A stretch of 64,000 bases of DNA from Gammaproteobacteria bacterium (GTDB lineage Bacteria > Pseudomonadota > Gammaproteobacteria > SZUA-229): positions 124,001 through 188,000 of the forward strand of contig JAPHSS010000015.1 in assembly GCA_026195255.1 (NCBI GenBank), written 5' to 3'. Below, one piece after another: positions 17,604-26,361 of this stretch (position 1 is the first letter of the stretch; each line of letters begins with the position of its first letter). Position numbers and translations under genes: made by a program. The notes under the pieces were generated by a model, which was given only the letters and a program-made list of their open reading frames with translations, was not told the origin of the DNA and ran no database searches.

Positions 17604-17921
17604 TTATTCAGCTGGTTTTACGTAAGCAGGGTCATTAGGGTTCATAAAAATAAACTGTTCTTTACCTTCTTCAATTTCAACATAATCAATGGTCATGCCA
17701 TTCATAAACTCATTAGCCGTAATAGAAACGATTAAATCAATGCCTTCAGAGGTATGCGTGATATCACCTTCTTTAACGTCATCAAAGCCCATACCATAAT
17801 GGTAACTGCCATCTTGCATTCTCGTGCAAGCCAGGCGTAAAGGTAAACCGTCTAAATTTCCTTCTTTAGCAGAATGTTTAATCATTTTTGCTGCAGCAGG
17901 GGTTAATTTGATCATATTCAT
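17604..17921 (-). CDS. dsrR: DsrR, degenerate A-type carrier protein
   Basis: 105-residue IscA-like protein. The fold signature is present (LTPAAAKMIK..., LRLACTRMQDGSYHYGMGFDD, GIDLIVS), but the C-terminal CGC pair of iron-sulfur carriers is absent (ends FIFMNPNDPAYVKPAE) and only one cysteine remains. This matches DsrR of Allochromatium, reported to act after transcription on dsr expression rather than as a cluster carrier. The ATG at 17921 starts 4 nt after the dsrN stop. Confidence 0.85.
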   Translation of the reverse strand: MNMIKLTPAAAKMIKHSAKEGNLDGLPLRLACTRMQDGSYHYGMGFDDVKEGDITHTSEGIDLIVSITANEFMNGMTIDYVEIEEGKEQFIFMNPNDPAYVKPAE

Positions 17922-17925
17922 AGTA

Positions 17926-19314
17926 CTAGTTCCGATTTTGTTTACAATGTTGTACAAACTGTATAAAACGTTGTGCCCAGTGGTTAGCTGCTGTGTCACG
18001 TAAATGCGCATAACATGCCAGAGTATTATTTATCACGATACCATCGGCTTCACCGTTGATGCCTGAACCTCGTTTAACCTGATATGCAAATTTAACATTC
18101 GTATCAAGATTTTCAAGTGCTGAATAATGGAACTCATGACCGGCTATTACTGGGTCAGGAGCAGGCTTGAAGGGTAACCATGGATGATGAGTTGTTTCGG
18201 TTAGTTTAATGTAACCACGGCCTTGTGGTGCCTTGTGCATAACACAATCAGCTGGAATGAAACCGACCATTTCACCCTTGTGTTCGTTCCAGCTGAGATG
18301 TCTGCTTAGATACATTAAACCACCACATTCAGCGTAACAGGGTAAACCATCCTGCAGGGCGCTTTTAATCTGTAAACGCATAGATTGATTGCTTTCGAGT
18401 TCTTTAATTCGTGTTTCCGGAAATCCACCTCCAATGAATAGAGCATCGATCTGTGGTAGTTTATCATCACGAATGGTGTCTATACTAACTAGCTCGGCAC
18501 CAGTAGCGCGAATAGCATCCAGATCGTCCGGGTAATAAAAACCAAATGCATCATTTTCAACTATGCCGATTTTAAGCGGTGAGGTGATTTGTATAGTTTC
18601 TTGCTTAGGGGTTTTAATGTCAGGTAAGTCGACAGCCTGTTTGGCAATGCTACGTAATAAATCTAAATTTACCTGATCTTTAACAATGTCTCGAATCTGT
18701 ATTATTTTATTTTCAGCAGAGTCATCTTCATTACTTGGCATAAGCCCGAGATGACGTTCATCAATTGATAAAGCCGAATTTTTATAAACAGAACCTATCA
18801 CTTTTACATCCGTGTAATGTTCGATAACTGCGTGCAGTTTGCTTTCGTGACGAGCTCCACCAAGTTGATTTAATATTACGCCGGCAATATTAATTTCTTT
18901 ATCAAAAGCCTGGTACCCAAGGATTAAGGGGGCGATACCGCGCGTCATTCCCCGTGCATCTAAAACTAAAATGACGGGGGCTTTTACCAGCGAGGCGAGG
19001 GCTGCATTTGAGTTACTACCATCTAGATCTAAACCGTCATATAAACCTTTATTTCCTTCAATAACGCTTATATCAGCATCTTGAGAATAATGGCGTATGG
19101 TATTAATGATCTCATCCTGTTGCATAGTGTAGAAATCAAGATTATGGCAGGGGCGACCAGCTGCTTTGCTGAGCCACATAGGGTCAATATAGTCAGGACC
19201 TTTTTTAAAAGGCTGAACAATCGAACCCGATTCGGCTAATGCTGCGCAGAGTCCTATGCTCAGGGTCGTTTTGCCTGATGATTTATGTGCTGCTGAAATT
19301 AGGAAATGTGACAT
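17926..19314 (-). CDS. dsrN: DsrN, cobyrinate a,c-diamide synthase-like amidase
   Basis: 462 residues, CobB/CbiA family: N-terminal ATP-binding domain (SSGKTTLSIGLCAALAESG, DYIDPMWLSKAAGR) and C-terminal class I glutamine amidotransferase domain (FIGGGFPE, nucleophile in CYAECGGLMYLS, final HEFHYS). In the dsr context it is held to amidate sirohaem to the sirohaem amide used by DsrAB. It makes no sense as a cobalamin gene here, as no other cob gene is nearby. Separated from dsrP by a long family A inverted repeat and a hairpin. Confidence 0.9.
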   Translation of the reverse strand: MSHFLISAAHKSSGKTTLSIGLCAALAESGSIVQPFKKGPDYIDPMWLSKAAGRPCHNLDFYTMQQDEIINTIRHYSQDADISVIEGNKGLYDGLDLDGSNSNAALASLVKAPVILVLDARGMTRGIAPLILGYQAFDKEINIAGVILNQLGGARHESKLHAVIEHYTDVKVIGSVYKNSALSIDERHLGLMPSNEDDSAENKIIQIRDIVKDQVNLDLLRSIAKQAVDLPDIKTPKQETIQITSPLKIGIVENDAFGFYYPDDLDAIRATGAELVSIDTIRDDKLPQIDALFIGGGFPETRIKELESNQSMRLQIKSALQDGLPCYAECGGLMYLSRHLSWNEHKGEMVGFIPADCVMHKAPQGRGYIKLTETTHHPWLPFKPAPDPVIAGHEFHYSALENLDTNVKFAYQVKRGSGINGEADGIVINNTLACYAHLRDTAANHWAQRFIQFVQHCKQNRN

Positions 19315-19322
19315 GGATTTTT

Positions 19323-19500
19323 AAGAAAAAGAAAACGCAAATGAACGCAAATATATGCGTTTTTAAAGTTAGGCTGCTACGTAGTTTTTCCACGTAAATA
19401 ATTACAGACTCTACTGTTTATGTTTGATTTAACTTGCTACGCAAGTTAAATCAAAAACATTCGCGTTTATTAGCGTTCATTTGCGTTTTCTTTTTCTTTT
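19323..19500. repeat. Long inverted repeat, family A copy 3, inside the dsr operon
   Basis: The arms (left 19324-19350, right 19473-19500) match over about 20 bp without error (AAAACGCAAATGAACGC core) with A/T-rich extensions. A second, independent palindrome lies inside (GATTTAACTTGC / GCAAGTTAAATC, ~19430-19453). Sits between dsrP and dsrN. Confidence 0.8.
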
Positions 19501-19529
19501 CAATACCTCGCAGAATCTCAAAACCACAA

Positions 19530-19555
19530 ACGGCCCGAAGTAATCTTCGAGCCGT
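19530..19555 (-). terminator. Hairpin after dsrP
   Basis: ACGGC-c-CGAAG-TAAT-CTTCG-a-GCCGT, a 10-bp stem with one mismatch, 32 nt downstream of the dsrP stop. On the minus strand a U-rich stretch (TTTGTGGTTTT) follows, so it may end or attenuate dsrABEFHCMKLJOP before dsrNR. Confidence 0.6.
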
Positions 19556-19586
19556 CTACTAAAAACTATATAAAATAGAGTAGAGC

Positions 19587-20810
19587 TTACTCAGCTTTAT
19601 GATGGGGGTCAGCAACTGAGTCTTCTAAAGTAGCTGGTAAGAAACCTAGAACCTTAATGCCCAGAGCAATCATAATCAGTGTTACAGCAATGCCACCCAG
19701 ACCTAATAAAAGTTCAGGCAAACTCGCAGAGTACTGAGTTGTTGCACCATCAAAGAATGTACTACTAATAACTTCCATACCCGGGAACATTTCTAAAGGG
19801 TATGCCTGACCAGCAATAATGATTGTATACATAGCAGCAAAACCGCCTAGTATAACCAGAATGGATGCAGCGGCTAATGTTTTACGACAGTTCTTAACAC
19901 CCGGCGCATAGATCATAGCGATAGGTAACAGGCTGCCTAGCAGAATCTGACCTATCCAGAAAATATTAGAGTAAGTTTCACCGCCGTTTTCGCCTAGTAA
20001 TATAAAGGCTTCATAACCGTGATGCTCTGTAGCATAAAGGTTAGACAGGTGGTAAACAATGACAAAGTACAATGTTGCAAATACAAATGTGCCAAGCAAA
20101 CTACGTAAGCGATTTACAACAACATCACCTAGCGGGCGGCCTGTGCCTTTATATGACGCCAGTAAGACTAATATGAAAAATGCCAGACCAAACGAGAATG
20201 ACATAATTACAAACATCGGTGCCATCATCGCCATATCATAAGCAGAACGAGCCACAAGGAAACCGAAGATAGCACCCGTACCTGTGGTTAGCGCTAAACG
20301 CCATACAAATGCTGCAATACCTGCATAACGGCTGTATTGTTTAACGGTACGATCTAACATCAACCATGCATAGACACTAACGATAACAAAGAAACCGTTA
20401 TATAAAATCATATTCCATGCAAAGATCGACTTGAAGTTATAGTAGGTCATTGCAACGATAAGACGATCAGGGCGGCCTAAATCAAGTACCAGGATCATTA
20501 AACCACCGGCCAGTAGAGAAATAGCAACAAGTGTTGATAAAGGCGCGAGTGGTTTGTATATTTTTTTCTGGAAAACAGAGGAGATTGAGGCAACATTAAG
20601 TGCACCGGATGCTGCTACGATCAGGAATACTGCGAATACGTGGGGTAGACCCCAAACGACCTGGTTATCCATTCCTGAAACCCAGTGTCCTTCATGTTCC
20701 ATATAAAGCATTGAGCCAATTGCACCGAGTACAAATACGCCTAAAAGAGCAATTAGGCCCATGTAGCCAGTGCTTTTACCTTCAATCTGTTCTAAATGTA
20801 TTTTTTTCAT
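19587..20810 (-). CDS. dsrP: DsrP, NrfD-family membrane subunit
   Basis: Integral membrane protein (407 residues, about ten predicted transmembrane segments) of the polysulfide-reductase NrfD family. It is the quinone-interacting part of the DsrMKJOP complex, partner of DsrO and DsrJ. The N-terminus KKIHLEQIEGKSTGYMGLIALLG leads into the first helix. ATG at 20810 is preferred; an in-frame TTG at 20819 adds three residues. Gene order dsrJ-dsrO-dsrP is the usual one. Confidence 0.93.
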   Translation of the reverse strand: MKKIHLEQIEGKSTGYMGLIALLGVFVLGAIGSMLYMEHEGHWVSGMDNQVVWGLPHVFAVFLIVAASGALNVASISSVFQKKIYKPLAPLSTLVAISLLAGGLMILVLDLGRPDRLIVAMTYYNFKSIFAWNMILYNGFFVIVSVYAWLMLDRTVKQYSRYAGIAAFVWRLALTTGTGAIFGFLVARSAYDMAMMAPMFVIMSFSFGLAFFILVLLASYKGTGRPLGDVVVNRLRSLLGTFVFATLYFVIVYHLSNLYATEHHGYEAFILLGENGGETYSNIFWIGQILLGSLLPIAMIYAPGVKNCRKTLAAASILVILGGFAAMYTIIIAGQAYPLEMFPGMEVISSTFFDGATTQYSASLPELLLGLGGIAVTLIMIALGIKVLGFLPATLEDSVADPHHKAE

Positions 20811-20933
20811 AGTATTCAACTAATCTCTAATACTTGTAAAATTATCTAATAAGTCTTGCTAAAGGGGCACGAGAGTTGAGAGTTATTTTATAAAGTAATC
20901 TCTGCCCCTGCATGCCTCTGTGGCATTTAGTTT

Positions 20934-21677
20934 TTAAATCCCGCGGTAACGAACACCTGTATTTAAACCAAGATCAGCACGGATCTGTTTTCCACCGTGT
21001 TTAAGCAATTGTTTAGAAATTTCGCTATCAGGGTTCTTAATATCACCAAAGATCATTGCACCGTGTTCAGCTTCAGAACAGGCTTCTACACAGGCTGGAG
21101 TTCCGCCTTCGTCTACTCTGTGTACACACATGGTGCAAGACTCTACAGTACCTTTACCACGCGGTTGATGATCAACCGTGTTATCAACAGTTTCATGTGC
21201 AAAAGAGCGTGCTTTATATGGACAGGCCATCATGCAGTAACGGCAACCGATACAAATGTGACGATCAACGAGAACAATACCATCATCACGTTTAAATGAT
21301 GCGCCGGTAGGGCATACATCTACGCAAGGCGGCTTTTCACAATGTTGACACAACATTGGAAGTGATATTTCATGTTTTGTTTGTTTGTCGCGTAAAGTAA
21401 CCTTGCGAATCCATTGCTGGTCTGTTCTTGGGCGGTCATGTGAAGCGATACCGTTTTCGGTGTTACACGCACTTACACAAGCCGTACAGCCAGATGCGCA
21501 TTTGGCTGTATCAATTAACATACCCCAGCGAACAGCACTGCTTACAGCCTGATCAGCTGGTTTTGCTTCAGCAACTGTGTGCAGAAACATGCCAGGAGCA
21601 ATGGTTAATGCAGCAGCAGCCGTTGCAGATTTTTCTACAAAGCTACGGCGAGAAATATTGACATCAGAGTTACTCAT
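20934..21677 (-). CDS. dsrO: DsrO, periplasmic ferredoxin-like protein
   Basis: 247 residues. Tat signal (ISRRSFVEKSA, residues 7-17) for folded export. Four cysteine clusters for [4Fe-4S] centres: CASGCTACVSAC, CQHCEKPPCVDVC, CIGCRYCMMAC, and CTMCVHRVDEG...C. Member of the DmsB/PhsB type partner proteins. Takes electrons between DsrJ/DsrP. The ATG at 21677, behind GGAAG, overlaps the end of dsrJ by 8 nt. Confidence 0.93.
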   Translation of the reverse strand: MSNSDVNISRRSFVEKSATAAAALTIAPGMFLHTVAEAKPADQAVSSAVRWGMLIDTAKCASGCTACVSACNTENGIASHDRPRTDQQWIRKVTLRDKQTKHEISLPMLCQHCEKPPCVDVCPTGASFKRDDGIVLVDRHICIGCRYCMMACPYKARSFAHETVDNTVDHQPRGKGTVESCTMCVHRVDEGGTPACVEACSEAEHGAMIFGDIKNPDSEISKQLLKHGGKQIRADLGLNTGVRYRGI

Positions 21678-22188
21678 TGCCAGCTTCCTTTGTGTCTTGA
21701 ACTGATTTTGAAGTATCCGCAACATCAGTTGATATTGTTGTTTTATTTGCTGTTGGAGTAGTGTGTGCAGAGTGTGGATTTTCGCCCTGTGTACCTTTAC
21801 CCTCCATAGGGCGGTCCATGTGGCACTGGAAACAATCGATGCTTACAGCTGTAAAGTTATGACAACTACTGCAAAAGTGTTTGTCATCACCAAAACGCAC
21901 TTCTGAATTTTCAGGCACGTGGCAGTTAATGCATTCTTTAAGACTATAAGTCTTTGTTCGAATACCTTCATGCATTGTCTGATCACGTTGATGAAGAAGG
22001 TAGTTCATATGGTTCTTCTTCATTTCATCTTCAGGCTGCACACACTCCGTCGATCCATTTGTAGGATGAGGAACTTTAGGTGCAAAAGATGGTTTTTCAC
22101 CCGCAAACGCAAAAGCGGAAAAAGCCAGCATGGCTAATCCCGCGATTGTGATCAAAGTGTTATGCATGCGTTTGTTCAACTGCTGCAT
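21670..22188 (-). CDS. dsrJ: DsrJ, trihaem cytochrome c
   Basis: 172 residues with a signal peptide (to AFAFA, ~33) and three c-haem motifs: CINCH, CSSCH and CFQCH. DsrJ is the periplasmic cytochrome of DsrMKJOP, known for an unusual His/Cys-ligated haem. A proline- and threonine-rich tail follows the haem domain. The start ATG at 22188 has GGAG upstream. A 336-nt gap with a palindromic element separates it from dsrL. Confidence 0.93.
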   Translation of the reverse strand: MQQLNKRMHNTLITIAGLAMLAFSAFAFAGEKPSFAPKVPHPTNGSTECVQPEDEMKKNHMNYLLHQRDQTMHEGIRTKTYSLKECINCHVPENSEVRFGDDKHFCSSCHNFTAVSIDCFQCHMDRPMEGKGTQGENPHSAHTTPTANKTTISTDVADTSKSVQDTKEAGNE

Positions 22189-22434
22189 TACTAACTCCAA
22201 AAGTTAAAATAATTAGAGAGCTTATTAACAGATAAAAATATAAATAAAATCGCTATTTCAATATATCGAACTGAAATCGAGTAACTTTAAGTTCTAAGGC
22301 TACTTGATACCCAATACAGGTATTCAGCAATGACGATGTATATTTACGCTTGTATAAATCTGTTAATGCAATTCTTAATCTGTAAATTTAATTCTTTTAA
22401 TGTATCTAATAACTACTCAGTTTGCCTCTGTGAG

Positions 22435-22512
22435 GTTTCAGTGCAAGGCAGAAAATTGAGCTTACAGATGTAAGTGACAATTTTCTAACGAAGCACTGGA
22501 GCTTCACAGAGG
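22435..22512 (-). repeat. Palindromic 3' element, family F copy 1 (after dsrL)
   Basis: Outer arms CCTCTGTGA.../...TCACAGAGG (20 bp with three G:T-type mismatches) enclose a core with CAAGGCAGAAAAT, the palindrome CTTACAGATGTAAG, and ATTTTCTAACGAAG. Begins 12 nt after the dsrL stop. The core recurs after dsrC, after the DsrC-like gene at 34302 and after the Sel1 gene. Remaining gap sequence (22189-22434) shows nothing recognisable. Confidence 0.85.
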
Positions 22513-22524
22513 TTAAATGATTAG

Positions 22525-24498
22525 TTATTCACCCATACCCATGTCAATGTAGCCTGTTGGGCATACATCAGCACAGATATGACAACCGATACATTTATTG
22601 TAGTCAGTGTCAACATAACGACCGGTAGTAGACTGGTCTTTCTTAACACGGAATACAGCATCCTGAGGACAGTAGATAACGCAGTTATCACACTCAAAGC
22701 ACATGCCACAACTCATGCAACGATTAGCTTCAGCAACAGCGCCTTCTTCAGCAAGGCCATTCATACGTTCTGCAAAGTGACCTAACACTTCATCAGATGA
22801 TGGCGTATCTTCAGTACGTAAGTTACGTGCTTCTGCTTCAAAGTGGCCCAGGAACATTAAATCAGTTGAAATAATTTCTTTATTTGAACGGTCTTCGTAG
22901 TTATGGATAGCGTAATTACTGCTATCTGTACCACGTTGATCATCTGTACTCAGGTTCTTATCTGCAAAGCTATCTGGAACCATGTCTGACTCAGTTAACT
23001 TATCCAGAAGGTTGAAGTGATGAACGTCAACTTTAGGACGTTTCTTCATTTCTTTGCTGTCGAGGAATTGCTTGATAGTTTCAGCAACAACAGAACCCTG
23101 ACCAATCGCAGTAGTTAACAGGTGAGGGCGAACAATATCACCTGCAACGAAGTGACCTGGCTTACCAGGTACCTGGTAGAACTTGTCTGCATCGATTAAT
23201 GAACGACCATTGTCCATATCTTCAACACCTTCAAGGTCACCAAACTGACCGATCGCAGAAACGATAAGATCACATTCAATGGTGTATTCTTTGCCGCCTT
23301 CTTTAGCAACAGGCGCATTATTAACAAATTCAGAGTCAACTAGTTTAAGTGCAGTCGCACGACCGTTTTCATCAGTAATAATTTCTACAGGCATTACTTC
23401 GTTCATAATAGTTACGCCTTCTTTTAGCGCATCTTGAACTTCGTGTTCTGCAGCCGTCATTTCTTCCTGCTTGAATAGAGCAGTAAGCGTAACGCTAGAG
23501 CAAGGCTCTTTGTCTGCATCAGCAATATCACCGTGTTTAACACGACCTTCTGCTGAATCTTCTGGTTTCTCACCAGCCATATCTTTTAATGTACCAATAC
23601 GACGAGAAACTGAAACAACGTCGATAGAGGTATCACCACCACCCACACATACAATCTTCTTGCCTGTGTATTTCATATCACCTTTGTTGAACTGCTCAAG
23701 GAAGTCAACAGCGGTTACAGCATTAGGCACATCTTTCCAGTTATCAACGAACAAACCACGGCCATTCTTGCAGCCTAGTGCCCATAATACTGCATCGTAA
23801 TCTTTTTCAAGATCAGCAACAGGAACGTCTTTACCAACACGTGTATTTAATTTAGTTTCGATGCCACCCATATCCAGGATACGCATGCATTCGTGATTCA
23901 TTACGTCACGTGGAGTACGGTAGCCGGGTATGCCGTAACGCATCATGCCGCCCAGCTCTGAATGATCATCAAAGATGACAGAGCCGATACCGAATCTACG
24001 TAGGTGATATGCAGCAGACATGCCCGCAACACCACCACCGATGATAGCTACTTTCTTAGCACCTAAGGCTGGAAGACCAGCAAATTTATATTTTTCAGCA
24101 AACGCACTGTCACCAATGTATTGCTCAACTGAGTTGATGCCAACGAAGTCATCAAGATCATTACGGTTACAACCGTCTTCACAAGGAGCAGGACAAACAC
24201 GACCCATCATTGCCGGGAATGGATTAGCAGTAGTAGAACGCTGGAACGCATACTCTTCTTTAGTCATGCCTTCAGGTGGCGTTTCGATACCACGTACGAT
24301 ATTTAACCAACCGCGAATATCTTCACCCGATGGGCAGCTACCCTGACAAGGTGGAGTACGGTGCACGTAAGTAGGACACTTGTAAGAAGTGTCTTCTAAG
24401 AAAATTTTATCGTGCATGCTTGACCATTCAGTCTCGCCATCCTGGTAACGGCGGTAAGTCAAGTTGTTAGTCTGCATGTCTTCTTTTGAAGTTGCCAT
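22525..24498 (-). CDS. dsrL: DsrL, NAD(P)H oxidoreductase of the dsr pathway
   Basis: 657 residues. Homologue of the glutamate synthase small subunit. N-terminal Fe-S region (CPTYVHRTPPCQGSCP, RVCPAPCEDGCNR), FAD site IIGGGVAGMSAA (~153), NAD(P) site VCVGGGDTSIDV (~287), and a C-terminal 2[4Fe-4S] ferredoxin domain (CMSCGMCFECDNCVIYC, CIGCHICADVC). In sulfur oxidisers DsrL works with DsrAB as electron acceptor and iron-sulfur flavoprotein. Absence from most sulfate reducers is why it marks the oxidative pathway. Good AGGAGA site before the ATG. Confidence 0.95.
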   Translation of the reverse strand: MATSKEDMQTNNLTYRRYQDGETEWSSMHDKIFLEDTSYKCPTYVHRTPPCQGSCPSGEDIRGWLNIVRGIETPPEGMTKEEYAFQRSTTANPFPAMMGRVCPAPCEDGCNRNDLDDFVGINSVEQYIGDSAFAEKYKFAGLPALGAKKVAIIGGGVAGMSAAYHLRRFGIGSVIFDDHSELGGMMRYGIPGYRTPRDVMNHECMRILDMGGIETKLNTRVGKDVPVADLEKDYDAVLWALGCKNGRGLFVDNWKDVPNAVTAVDFLEQFNKGDMKYTGKKIVCVGGGDTSIDVVSVSRRIGTLKDMAGEKPEDSAEGRVKHGDIADADKEPCSSVTLTALFKQEEMTAAEHEVQDALKEGVTIMNEVMPVEIITDENGRATALKLVDSEFVNNAPVAKEGGKEYTIECDLIVSAIGQFGDLEGVEDMDNGRSLIDADKFYQVPGKPGHFVAGDIVRPHLLTTAIGQGSVVAETIKQFLDSKEMKKRPKVDVHHFNLLDKLTESDMVPDSFADKNLSTDDQRGTDSSNYAIHNYEDRSNKEIISTDLMFLGHFEAEARNLRTEDTPSSDEVLGHFAERMNGLAEEGAVAEANRCMSCGMCFECDNCVIYCPQDAVFRVKKDQSTTGRYVDTDYNKCIGCHICADVCPTGYIDMGMGE

Positions 24499-24706
24499 GC
24501 TGGTCTCCTATAGGCTAAACGTATAGTTAAAAATTAAGTTGCGACTTATCATACTGATTTATGGGGGTATGTCTCTTTTGAAAAAGAGGTATTTACTTTT
24601 GTAAAAAAATCTTTTTCAGTTTTGACATCTGTCATGAATCAGCAACAAATTGCAACAAAATCGTTTGTTAAATTCTGTTACTTTCTTACTTTTGAGCGTT
24701 TAAAAA

Positions 24707-26248
24707 TCAGTCTTCTGGGTCAACCTGGCCTTCCAGGACGATCGCATCACTTACTAATTGATGAACACTCACAATCTGGTCCATAGTAAAGCCATAATAA
24801 GGCAGTACTTTGGTGAACTGACTCTTACAGATAGCGCATATTGCCGCCATGTGTGTTACGCCAGATTCTTCCTTCGCATTAATCAGTGCAGTTGCGCGAG
24901 GCAAAATACCCTTAACACGTATTTCCATGAGGTCATCTGTTAACAGACCACCACCACCACCACAGCAGAAAGTCGCATCATGGATCGTGTCTTTTTCCAT
25001 ATCTACATAGTTATTACATACGGCCTTAATAACCGCACGTGGAATTGTAAATTGACCACCAGGCTCTGTACCCATGCCTGAACCACGTGCTACATTACAT
25101 GAATCGTGGAAGGTAACGGTTTTATCATCGTTACGTGATTTATCAATTGTCAACTCACCTTTTTCAAGTTTATCTAAGGTAAACTCGCAGATGTGTTGTG
25201 GAATAGGGTAGTTTTGATCAAGAAAATCAAACGGGCCAGCTAATGTATTTAAGAAACTATAACCAACGCGCCATGCGTGACCACACTCACCGTAAACGAT
25301 TCTCTTAACACCTAGCTGTAATGCGGCTTCACGAACACGCATTGAAATACGCTGCATGTTTTCATAAGAACCAATAAATAAACCAAAGTTACCTGCTTCA
25401 GAAGCAATCGAACTTAGTGTCCAGCTTGTATTTGTCTGGTGGAATACTTTAGCGTAACCGATCAAACCATCAATATGTGGTTCTGCGAAGAAGTCAGCTG
25501 AAGGGGTAACCAACAGAATATCTTTGCCTTTTTCATCCAGAGGGAATTTAACTTCCACTTCAATATCGTATTCAACGTCTTCTTCAAGGCCTTCAAGTAC
25601 ATTTTTTAAGGCTTTTTCAGGTAAGCCAAGGTTATTACCAATGGTAAATACTTTGCCAATAATTTCGTTTGCGTATTTCTGACCACGACCAATATGTGCA
25701 AGAATCTCACGAGCAGCCATTGTAACTTCAGCAGTATCAATACCGTATGGGCAGAACACTGCACAACGACGACATTCAGAGCATTGGTGAAAGTAGCTGT
25801 ACCAGTCATCAACAACTTCTTCAGTTAAATCTTTTGCGCCAACCAGTTTAGGGAAGTACTTACCTGCAAAGGTAAAGTAGCGACGGTAAACGCTACGCAG
25901 TAAATCCTGACGAGCAACCGGCATGTTTTTCGCATCACCTGTGCCCAGGAAGTAATGGCATTTATCTGTACAGGCACCACACTTCACACAGGAATCCATA
26001 AATACCTGCAAACTACGATAACGACCTAAAAGATCACCCATTTTATCGAGTGCTTTTTCTTTCCAGCCATCAACCAGAACGTATTCAGGCATTTCTTTAG
26101 GATCGTCATGAACTTTCTTTCCTGCATAGCCCATTGCTTCCTGGAATTCCGGTTTTGCCACAAAAGGTCTTAGATGACTTGTTACATCATCTTTCGGCAT
26201 TGGAACTACCGCATACTCTTTGACTTCAGGAACTTCGTAATCAGCCAC
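24707..26248 (-). CDS. dsrK: DsrK, HdrD-like catalytic subunit of DsrMKJOP
   Basis: 513 residues. Two [4Fe-4S] motifs (CVKCGACTDKCH, CSECRRCAVFCP), then two CCG domains ending in DSCNVARGSGMG and FCCGGGGGLL, which hold the noncubane cluster used for disulfide chemistry in heterodisulfide reductases. DsrK is thought to interact with DsrC on the cytoplasmic face. Followed 208 nt later by dsrL and preceded by dsrM at 113 nt with a palindromic repeat between. Confidence 0.95.
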   Translation of the reverse strand: MADYEVPEVKEYAVVPMPKDDVTSHLRPFVAKPEFQEAMGYAGKKVHDDPKEMPEYVLVDGWKEKALDKMGDLLGRYRSLQVFMDSCVKCGACTDKCHYFLGTGDAKNMPVARQDLLRSVYRRYFTFAGKYFPKLVGAKDLTEEVVDDWYSYFHQCSECRRCAVFCPYGIDTAEVTMAAREILAHIGRGQKYANEIIGKVFTIGNNLGLPEKALKNVLEGLEEDVEYDIEVEVKFPLDEKGKDILLVTPSADFFAEPHIDGLIGYAKVFHQTNTSWTLSSIASEAGNFGLFIGSYENMQRISMRVREAALQLGVKRIVYGECGHAWRVGYSFLNTLAGPFDFLDQNYPIPQHICEFTLDKLEKGELTIDKSRNDDKTVTFHDSCNVARGSGMGTEPGGQFTIPRAVIKAVCNNYVDMEKDTIHDATFCCGGGGGLLTDDLMEIRVKGILPRATALINAKEESGVTHMAAICAICKSQFTKVLPYYGFTMDQIVSVHQLVSDAIVLEGQVDPED

Positions 26249-26290
26249 TATGGATTCCTCGTTATACGAACATATGTTCGTTTATATTCT

Positions 26291-26356
26291 GTGTAGGTGC
26301 GAATTCATTCGCACATGTTATATACAATAGTTTGTGCGATTAAAATCGCACCTACA
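26291..26356. repeat. Palindrome TGTAGGTGCGA..., family E copy 1
   Basis: Outer arms TGTAGGTGCGA and TCGCACCTACA enclose two inner inverted motifs (GCGAATTCATTCGC, GTGCGATTAAAATCGCAC). This type of intergenic palindrome is frequent in gammaproteobacterial genomes. Here it sits between dsrM and dsrK. Confidence 0.8.
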
Positions 26357-26361
26357 AAAAT

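Noticed and set aside
17604-17921. Functional Fe-S carrier of the IscA type in the dsr operon
   Set aside because: The C-terminal CGC is absent, as in known DsrR proteins; the real A-type carrier is at 52346-52672.
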